A DNA stretch of 64,000 bases. It comes from Thinopyrum elongatum. Its lineage: Eukaryota > Streptophyta > Magnoliopsida > Poales > Poaceae. The notes under the pieces were generated by a model, which worked only from the letters and a program-made list of their open reading frames with translations, did not search any database and was not told the DNA's origin. Made by a program: the position numbers and the translations under genes. Where the stretch lies: the NCBI GenBank assembly GCA_011799875.1, contig CM022297.1:535465479-535529478 (forward strand). Reading direction: 5' to 3'. Shown piece after piece: positions 56,452 through 64,000 of the stretch (position 1 is the first letter of the stretch; each line of letters starts with the position of its first letter).

Positions 56452-57366
56452 TGTCGGTGCAACAAACCCCAGGTATGTTGCCCTGACTGTACACAGGCAC
56501 AGGAGCAAGGTTACAACACCCAAGACAAGACCAAGTTGAAGAGATAGCTCTTTGAGAAATCAAAGGGCAGATCAAGAAGACCAAGTCAAGCCAAAGGAGC
56601 AAGATTCCACTAAGGCAAAACCTCCCTTGCCAGGCAGGCGAGCCCAGCAAGGTCGAGGTTGCCATCGAAGGCAAGTCTCAAGACCTCCCCGGCAAGCTTG
56701 CCTGGGACGCCGAGGGCGGCCTACCCCGCCAAGGCTCCACTGCTCCACCTCACAGCAACGCAAGTCATCGATCGGTGCGGTGTCAAGCCCCCAAGTGACT
56801 AGGTGGCTCTCATGTGACACATGGCAGCCACTTCCGAAGGAAATCACCTCCGAATGACACCCGTCCAGAGACGTGTCATGCAGGCAGGAGAGAAGCTGGC
56901 CGAACAGCCCGGCAAGGCTTGCTGGGCAGGCCATGATGTGATACTAAGTGACGCATTTAATGCGCTCTACTCTGTCTGTAGAGTTAGGTATGATAGCACT
57001 GTTTGCAATCTAATCAGTGCACAATGACTGATTTGCCACTGTGGTGACCCCTTGATCTATAAAAGGAGGCCCATAGCAACCATAGAAAGGATTGGGACCC
57101 TTGTGCACTCATACACGCATAGCTGCTCTCGCCCCGAGGCATCCCTGCCGGGCTAGAGCGCTGTGTCTCCACCACGGTCCTCCCATCAATCCACCAAAGC
57201 AGGAGTAGGGTTTTACGCCTCATGGTGGCCCGATCCTGGGTAAAACTACTCGTGTGATCTCTGCCGCACTGTGCTACGCTCTCCGCTCTTTGTGCAATGT
57301 GCTCATCCCCCCTGCCGAACCACAAGGGGCTGATGGCCCCATAGGTGGCCGTGGTTTCCCACGACA
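56452..57366 (+). repeat. 5' LTR of the third gypsy element
   Basis: The 915 bp start tgtcggtgcaac and end ccacgaca. The repeated aggcaagtctcaagac and gcaaggc motifs at 56600-56720 are internal to the LTR. The TATA box is at 57058. Confidence 0.85.
57058..57066 (+). promoter_or_regulatory. TATA box of the third gypsy LTR
   Basis: The motif tataaaagg is followed by aggcccatagcaacc. It is a strong match to the plant consensus and lies about 300 bases before the LTR end, giving a U3-R-U5 layout. Confidence 0.65.
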
Positions 57367-57370
57367 TCTT

Positions 57371-57388
57371 TGGATTGCCAAGTAGGGG
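57371..57388 (+). other. Primer-binding site of the third gypsy element
   Basis: The sequence tggattgccaagtagggg begins four bases after the LTR end. Its GTAGGGG tail is shared with the minus-strand element at 50774-50790. The first half is diverged from tggcgcaccag. Confidence 0.55.
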
Positions 57389-57468
57389 GAAGCGCTTGCG
57401 CGAACCCGAGAATCATACACAGCGCGTCATCTTCATCATCATTTTCTTCATCGACGGCTCCATCGTCC

Positions 57469-59546
57469 ATGGCGCCCAAGAAGCCCAGTGCCGCAGCCCA
57501 TCTGTCCACTTCGAAGGCCTCGTCGCACGCGGCCGCCAACGCCACGGGGGCTACGAGGACGCATGGAGATATGGACGCTGCGGGGGACATGGCCGGCGCA
57601 GGCAGCGTCGTCACCATCTCCCATGCGGCCAAAGTGAGGGCGGAAGGCACCGGAGAAGGACAGCACTGACAGCATCCCAGCGGCCACGCTCCACGAGATA
57701 CGGGTGGAGATATCTTTCTGTCTGCACCTCTTCGCCCGACCAAAGGACACAGCTACAGTGGTGGCACTCGCTCTGGGGCGAATCGCAACTCTCCGGCCGC
57801 TCCCACGGCGGGCGCGGCCGCAGGGCATGTGCCACCCCCGGAACAAGCTGACCCAGCCGATGCACTAAAGGGAGCCGCTGGCCCTCAAGCGTCTCCACCT
57901 CATCACTACGCCACCCTGGCGACGGGCTCACAATGACGAGAACACGGCGCAGCTACTACTGGCACCGTCAGGAGCCAGGCAACGTTACGGTCTACATCGT
58001 CATCCATGCCAAGCACCGCTTCGGAGGGCATGGCGCGGGCCCAGCTGCTATTGAGATTTCCGCCGGTAGCCGATCAGATGGATGAGTGGAGAGCCACCAT
58101 TCAAAGCCTGATTGGTTTCACCGAGGCAGGAGGATCACAGCGAGCTGGCCCGCCACGGCCTCCCCAGGTGATGACAACGGCCCGTGCTGCTGGCCGTGCC
58201 GAAGGGGCCACCCCCACGGTGCAGTCCCCTCCGCGGCAGCCTGCGCGGGGGCCACGGCCGGAGCCACGCGATCAAGAACCCGACGACGTCTTGATGGATT
58301 CATCCGACCCTCGAGGGCGTGAAGGCCAACGGTGAGTCCTGGAGGACGGGCAGTAGGAAGGCGCGCGCGTCACCATCAAGCGACGCCACGACACCCACCG
58401 CCAGTCCAATAGGCATAATGCCCTGACGTCGACGAGCCCACTCTCGGTGAAGGTGGGTACCTACCTTTTGAGGTTGGGTGCCCCGCCTTCACTCATGAAT
58501 TGCGGCAAGTCCATTGGCCATCTGCCCGCACGTTCAAACCAGAGATACCAGAGAAGTACGACGGGAAACTAAACCCGGCAGAGTTCTTGAGCATCTACAC
58601 CATCACTGTTCAAGCTGCCGGGGGAAGATACGAGAAGGTGTTCACCAACTACTTCCCTTTGGCACTCAAGCCAAATGTGAGGTCTTGGCTGATTCACCTG
58701 CCGGAGAACTCCATTTCGACCTGGGCGGACCTGTGTCATGAGTTTGTTGGCGCCTTCACGGGCTGCCATCAAGAACCAGGACGGCCCAGCGACTTGTAGC
58801 TCCTCCCGCAGAAGGAAGGAGAGACTCTGCGGAAGTACATGCAGAGGTTCAGCCGAGTACACAGGAACATTCCAGATATCCACCCGGCAGCTGTGATAGC
58901 TGCGTTCCAGTCCAACGTGCGCAATCGTCGAATACGTTCTAAGATGAACGTTCGATTGCCCAAGACTGTGAAGGAGCTTTACACTCTATTGGATAAGTGT
59001 GCTCTAGTAGAGGAGGGGAGGCGGCTCCCCGAAGAAGAGGATGGCGTTGACATCGACTCAGAGGATGATGATGAGGCCACCAGTCAGAAGAAGAAGAAGA
59101 ACAAGAAGCGCAAGGATAAGGCAGTGATGACCATTGAAGGATCGGGCATGCTTAGTACCGGCAAGAAGGCCAAGACCGAGGTTCCCGGCAAGGAAGTTGC
59201 CGCGTGCACTGATTGCTGGGAAGCTGTGGCTGCTGAGAAGGCTGGGAAAGGTGATGGGCCGTACTGTAAGGTTCATCAGACCAAGGGCCACGATCTCCAG
59301 GTGTGTCATCTGGTTGAGCAGCTCGTCAAGAAGCACATGGCTGAATATGAGAAGCATGATAAGGAGAAAGGTCCGAGTGGCGCTGGTGGGAAGGGCCAAG
59401 GCGGTGGAGCAAGCCGCCCCAGCAAGGCTCCTCAGAATCAAGGAAAACCCGCCTGAGGCCGTGAGAAGGAAGATTGCAATGATGGGAGTGATGGAGGAGA
59501 TGAAGAGGAAACCAGTGAGCAGGAATTCCAGAAAGCCACTGACGCC
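57469..59546 (+). pseudogene. gag: Gypsy gag of the third element (broken)
   Basis: The probable start is the ATG at 57469 (MAPKKPS). The N-terminal region is Ala- and Pro-rich and shifts frame between 57660 and 58006. The gag core lies at 58500-59456: PEKYDGKLNPAEFLSIY, then the AAGGRYEKVFTNYFPLALK stretch and WLIHLPENSIS, then a LRKYMQRFSRV motif. A Lys-rich segment (KKKKNKKRK) and a Cys/His pair region (YCKVHQTKGHDLQVCH) follow and may bind RNA. TAG at 58797-58799 and TGA at 59454-59456 interrupt one frame; both are a single C-to-T from CAG and CGA. Confidence 0.8.
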
Positions 59547-60403
59547 TTGTGCATTGACGGGGGTGCATCTCTGCACTCCTCTCATCGCCAACTTAAACAA
59601 TGGGCATGTGAAGTCAATGCCGTGGGGCTAGCGGCAGATTCTCGGAAGCCACTCAAGTGGTCCCGCACGCCCATCGTCTTTGACGAAGAGGATCACCCTG
59701 ACCGCACCACCGCGGTAGGGTGCTTGCCGTTGTTGGTCTCACTAACAATCCGCAACCTCAAGGTCACAAAGATGTTGGTTGACGGCGGGGCCGGGTTGAA
59801 TCTGATTTCTCCAAAGGTCATCAGCAAGCTCCAGAGAGCAGATGAAGAACTCAAGGTTACCGGTACATTTCAAGGGATCAACCCCGGTGGAGTCGTCCTA
59901 AGGGAAAGATCACACTGCCGGTGACATTCGGAGGGGAGTTAAACTACCGAACCAAGAAGATCATGTTTGACGTGGTTGACCTTCCCCTGCCGTACAATGG
60001 AATCCTTGGCCGCCCAGCTCTGGCCAAATTCATGGTGGCATCCCACTATGCCTACAACACTCTAAAGATGCCAGGGCCGATAAGCGTCTTTTCCATTCCA
60101 TTAGACCAGAAGGATGCAATCATCTGTGTGGACAAGATGTACCAGGAGGCAGTCACTGCAGAGTCTGCGGAAGCAACTACTCCCGCCAAGGAAAGCAAGA
60201 CAAAGAAGAAAGCTAACAAGGGCTCTAGTGAGGAATCCGGGAAGTGCGCTTCTTCGGAGTGCGCTGCGCCTGTTGATGACTTGCCGGAGAGTTTCAATAG
60301 CAAGAGATCCAAGGCTGCTGCACCTGCTGTGAAGAAGGTCCCGGCAGGGCTGGCTGGCGCTGATGGTACATTTACTATCAGTGCCACCCTCAACAACAAA
60401 TAG
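59547..60403 (+). pseudogene. pro: Gypsy protease region of the third element (broken)
   Basis: Motifs in order are CIDGGASLHSS, HPDRTTAVGCLPLLV, then LVDGGAGLNLIS, which is the active-site region of Tat-type proteases. LPYNGILGRPALAKFMV follows. A one-base shift near 59905 moves the reading from the frame ending at 59924 to the frame 59921-60403. A Lys/Ala-rich linker leads to a TAG at 60401-60403 just before reverse transcriptase. The partner element at 49580-50386 shows the same motif series. Confidence 0.8.
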
Positions 60404-61676
60404 GAAAGCGTGCTCATTGCCTTCCTGCGGGCGAATGTCGCTGTGTTTGCATGGCAACCATCTGACATCCTCGGTGTTCCCAGGGAGGCAATCGAGCACC
60501 ACCTTGCTATCTGCCCACATGCCCAGCCCGTCAAGCAGAAGGTCCGGAAGCAAGCCTTGGAGCGGCAACAGTTTATTGCCGAAGAGATCAAGAAACTTGA
60601 GGCAGCTGGTCTGGTCAGAGGAGTACTACATCCAACATGGTTAGCAAATCCAGTGGTGGTGCGCAAGGCTAATGGAAATGGAGGCTTTGCATAAATTTCA
60701 CGGATCTGAACAAGGCATGCCCGAAGGACCCATTTCCCTTGCCGCGCATCGACCAGATTGTGGATTCCACCTCCGGGTGTGACCTGCTTTCTTTCCTGGA
60801 TGCTATCAGATCTTTATGTCCAAGGAGGACGAAGAGAAGACGTCGTTCATCACCCCATGTGGCACGTACTGCTTCGTACGGATGCCCTTCGGATTGAAGA
60901 GCGCCGGATCCACTTTTGCAAGGGCAGTCCAGATTGGCTTTGAGTCCCAGCTGCATAGAAACATTGAAGCTTACATGGATGATATTGTGGTCAAGGCCAA
61001 GGACAGATCAACCCTCATTCAGGATTTGGAAGAAATATTTGCTAATCTGTGCAAGATCAACTTAAAGCTGAACCCGGAGAAGTGTGTGTTTGGCGTTCCT
61101 TCCGGCAAGCTACTTGGTTTTTTTGTGTCCCATCGGGGGATAGAGGCCAACCCCAACAAGATCAAGGCTATCGAGCAGATTCAAGCACCCAAGATAGTTA
61201 AGGACGTGAGGCGTTTGACTGGATGTGTTGCTGCGCTTAGCAGGTTCATTTTCAAGTCTGTCGAGCGCGCCTTGCCGTTCTTCAAAATCTTGAAGAAGGC
61301 AGGACCTGTGGAGTGGACCCCGGAGGCAGACGTTGCACTGCAAGATTTGAAGGCCTATCTTTCCTTCATGCCCACTTTGGTTGCTCCCAAACCACATGAG
61401 CCATTGCTGCTATACTTAGCGGCAACTAATCAAGTGGTTAGTGCGGCACTAGTGGCGTAGCGGGAAGTGGATGAAGCGGCAGCCACAACCATTATCCCCT
61501 CTGGAGAGGAAAGCGAACACACCCCGGTGAGGTCAGATGCAGTTCAGGACAAGGGAGAGCGAGGCAGCGGAGACAGTCCCAAGGTTGCGGCAAAGAAGAA
61601 AGTGGTGTAGCGCCCAGTGTACTTCATCAGCTCCCTATTGCAGGGGGCTAGATCAAGGTACTCTGGCGTGTAAAAG
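60404..61676 (+). pseudogene. pol: Gypsy reverse transcriptase of the third element (broken)
   Basis: 60404-60694 holds VFAWQPSDILGVPREAIEHH and the WLANPVVV motif. After a shift at about 60685, a second part has INFTDLNKACPKDPFPLPR. A deletion removes most of the SGYHQ motif near 60805-60812. 60816-61460 holds FVRMPFGLK, the catalytic AYMDDIVV and VSHRGIEANPNK. Stops at 61458 (TAG), 61608 (TAG) and 61671 (TAA) lie in one frame with the RNase H that follows. All three are one C-to-T from CAG or CAA. Confidence 0.85.
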
Positions 61677-62996
61677 TTGATTTTTGGCCTCGTTATGGCC
61701 TCAAGGAAACTGCGCCACTACTTCCAAGCCCACGAGATCACGGTTGTCACCCTCTTTCCTCTGCAAAGAATACTCAGAAACCCCGAGGCCACCAGCAGGA
61801 TAGTGGAGTGGTCCATGGAATTATCCATCTTTGGTTTGAAGTTTGAGAGCACATCAACTATTCAGAGCAGAGCACTGGCAGAGTTTATTGCAGAATGGAC
61901 ACCAACCCCTGATGAAGAAGTGTTGGAGACAGTTATTCCTGGCAAGGAAGCGCCCCAGGAATGGATTATGTATTTCGATGGTGCCTTCTCCCTGCAAGGT
62001 GCAGGGGCTGGCATGCTTCTCATTGCTCCCACTGGGGAACACCTTAAGTATGTCGTCCAGATGAATTTTCCCAGGGAGGAGGCTACCAACAATACTACAG
62101 AGTACGAAGGGCTCCTTGCCGGGCTCAGGATTGTGACAGAACTGGGGATCAAGAAGCCGATCATCCGCAGAGATTCGCAACTTGTGGTGAGACAAGTGAA
62201 CAAGGATTACCAAAGTCCATTGATGGAGGCATACTTTGAGGAAGTGAGAAAGTTGGAGGAGCGCTTTGACGGATTGCAAACAGAGCACGTACCCCGTGCG
62301 GAAAACAGCGTTGCTGATCATCTGTCAAAGTGCGTTGCGCAAAAACTCCCTGTGGAACCAGGGACTTTTGTTCTCCATCAGACTCAGCCCTCCGTATCCC
62401 CGGCAACAATGGCCAGAAAGAGGAGGAAACTGGACTCCGACAAGCCTCTCCCGGTAGAACCTCTCGAGGCTCCCGGCAGAGAGCTTGGCAGGAACAACTC
62501 CCCTTCAGTCGCTGAGCTGCCCCCTCCCGCCAGACCACCGGTCCCCATGGTCGAGGAGTGTGCTCCCATGAAGGAGGAGGTGCCGCTAGTCCTCGTTGCC
62601 GAGCCTCAGGCTCCAACTTGGGCACGGCACATAGTCCATTTCCTCCAAACTGGAGAACTTCCCGAAGAGCAAGAAGAAGCTGAAAGAGTAGCCCAGAGGG
62701 CCAGTATGTATCAGTTCATTGATGACACGCTGTACAGAAGAAGGCCCAATGGTGTGAAATTGAAGTGCATTTGCCGGGAAGAAGGAAAGGAACTGCTGGC
62801 AGAGATACACAAGGGTATGTGCGGCTCACACATCGGGTCGAGGGCTCTGGTTGGAAAAGCTTTTCGGCAAGGATTTTACTGGCCCACAGCCCTCCAAGAT
62901 GCAGTTGAGTTGGTCACCAAGTGTGAAGCCTGCCAGTTCCATTCCAAGAATATCCATCTGCCTACCCAAGCTCTTCAGACAATCCCTTTGTCATGA
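61677..62996 (+). pseudogene. pol: Gypsy RNase H and integrase N-terminal part of the third element
   Basis: This is the longest open piece, 439 codons. RNase H has FDGAF, TEYEGLL, the RRDSQLV step (Gly to Arg before the Asp) and the VADHL motif, so all four acidic positions are present. A Pro-rich linker of about 100 residues follows. The integrase zinc domain then ends with KCEACQF, and the frame closes with TGA at 62994-62996 where a Trp is usual in the PFSVWGLD context. Confidence 0.85.
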
Positions 62997-63853
62997 CCGT
63001 TTTCGGTCTGGGGGCTCGACATCTTGGGCCCCTTCCCCCGTGCGACCGGGGCTTTGAATTCTTGTTCATTGCAATCGACAAGTTTACAAAGTGGCCGGAA
63101 GTAGAGCCCATGAGAAAGGTGACTGCTCAGTCAGCTATCAAGTTCTTGAAAGGATTGGTGTGCCGCTTCGGAGTCCCTACCCGAATCATCACCGATAATG
63201 GCACCCAATTCACGAGCCGCGCCTTCATGCAATACGTTCATGCCCTCGGAAGCAAAATCTCATTTGCCTCTGTTGCTCATCCAAGGAGCAACGGGAAACC
63301 TGAGAGGGCGAACGCTAAAGTGCTGCGAGGACTCAAGACAAGGACATTTGATAAGCTGCGGAAGTGTGGCAGGCGATGGATCGATGAGCTGCCGGTGGTT
63401 CTTTGGTCCCTCAGAACGACACCAAATCGAGCTACCGGGCAGACTCCCTTCTCCCTGGTCTATGGGGCAGAAGCAGTTATCCCCACGGAACTCATTTACG
63501 GGTCACCTCGAGTGCTTGCCTACGATGAAGTAGCGCAAGAACAGCACCGGCGTGATGATGCTGTGCTACTCGAGGAGAACCGTCTCTGGGCTGCTACACG
63601 TGCTGCACGCTACCAGCAAGCCCTGCGTCGCTATCACAGCCGCAGGGTTCATGCCCGGAGTTTTGAGGAAGGCCACCTTGTCCTTAGGCGCGTTCAGTCC
63701 GCCAAGGGTACAAACAAGTTGACGCCGAAGTGGGAGGGCCCTTACCGGGTAGTACGAGTCACCAGACCTGGCGCAGTCCGTCTCGAGACCGGAGATGGCA
63801 TTAAGTTGCAAAACTCATGGAACATTGAGCATCTTCGTAAGTTCTACCCGTAA
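62993..63853 (+). pseudogene. int: Gypsy integrase core and C-terminus of the third element
   Basis: The part GLDILGPFP is in the previous frame. After a one-base loss in a G run near 63050, the frame ending at 63853 carries the second Asp (ITDNGTQF) and the Glu (NGKPERANA). These complete a recognisable DDE core. The C-terminal PKWEGPYRVV motif and a closing LRKFYP mark the normal end of Tat-type pol. No chromodomain is present, as expected for this lineage. Confidence 0.85.
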
Positions 63854-64000
63854 GGCGTGGCTGTCGGGCCCTGCCCGGCAGCCACCCTTTTGTATAGGCC
63901 TTGCCGATGTTGCATGTAACCCCTTGTACAAAGCCAGGCGCAGACCCTGAGCAACAGAGAAACAAATGAAGTGTTGGGGGGCCCAGACAAATTGCATGCA
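63854..64000 (+). other. 3' spacer of the third gypsy element
   Basis: The sequence after the pol stop begins aaggcgtggctgtcgggccc and ends at the window edge. In Tat-type elements an additional gene can lie in this spacer, but too little is visible to judge. Confidence 0.5.

Larger units (their letters stand above)
56452..64000 (+). mobile_element. Third Tat-type Ty3/gypsy element, continuing past the window
   Basis: The 5' LTR is 56452-57366, then primer-binding site, gag, protease, reverse transcriptase, RNase H and integrase in gypsy order, ending at 63853. The 3' LTR is outside the window. The five bases before the LTR (gcgtt) should be the target duplication. The frame has at least seven nonsense codons and several shifts, so this copy is inactive. 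It is nested in the LTR that starts at 56079. Confidence 0.9.

Noticed and set aside
59058..59600. 180-codon minus-strand open frame opposite gypsy gag
   Set aside because: Its hydrophobic runs come from the complement of Lys- and Glu-rich codons in gag. It is not an independent membrane protein.
1..64000. Search for CRISPR arrays, operons, riboswitches, rRNA and tRNA genes
   Set aside because: The sequence is plant nuclear DNA. The only tRNA-related sequences are short primer-binding sites of retrotransposons, and tandem arrays lack regular spacers.

Overview
The window is nuclear DNA of a large-genome grass, most likely a Triticeae species (wheat, Aegilops, barley or rye group). This is inferred from nested LTR retrotransposons with 0.5-4 kb LTRs, several Stowaway-type MITEs with TA target duplications, an F-box/FBD gene with plant introns, and GT-AG splice sites throughout. 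There is no sign of prokaryotic organisation. No intact host protein-coding gene was found. The coding content is transposon polyprotein in various states of decay plus three broken host-gene remnants.

Layout. 1-5092: intergenic DNA with a GC-rich block at the left edge, a pyrimidine-rich low-complexity stretch, one copy (A) of an unidentified dispersed segment, and a truncated DNA-element-like sequence. 5093-9151: a 4.06 kb LTR with primer-binding site but no body (chromovirus-like gypsy remnant), containing a TATA box and a 64-bp tandem array. 9211-9445: Stowaway MITE. 9892-17425: complete non-autonomous LTR retrotransposon with 1.4 kb LTRs, TSD GCTGC, a duplicated tRNA-Asp-type primer-binding site and one acidic reading frame. 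17431-25310: low-copy intergenic DNA with further copies of the dispersed segment (B, C, D), a hairpin MITE and GC-rich gene-like blocks. 26040-27779: F-box/FBD pseudogene, three exons, disabled by only two nonsense codons.

29128-45065: complete Ty1/copia element (TSD GTACT, 2.09 kb LTRs, one gag-pol frame with three nonsense codons). Its 5' LTR is split by a truncated Ty3/gypsy Tat-type element (30020-36406). That insert carries RNase H-integrase on the minus strand and, on the plus strand, a six-exon antisense gene of the 'putative gypsy-type transposon' family. 45066-47275: the repeat-rich host of the copia element with 81-bp and TGTTCATCC arrays. 47276-51689: second Tat-type gypsy, minus strand, 5' LTR present, truncated in integrase. 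51691-55738: MITEs, an orphan FBD exon and a broken unidentified small gene with its TATA box. 56079-56451: the start of another LTR element, interrupted by a third Tat-type gypsy (56452 to beyond the window end), plus strand, with nearly complete but degraded gag-pol.

How it fits together: the nesting gives a relative order. The gypsy at 30020 is younger than the copia it split, and the gypsy at 56452 is younger than the LTR at 56079. Most premature stops can be explained by single C-to-T changes on one strand or the other, as expected for long-silenced, cytosine-methylated DNA. Family assignments rest on motif reading only. No database search was possible, and named TE families are avoided unless structure supports the lineage.
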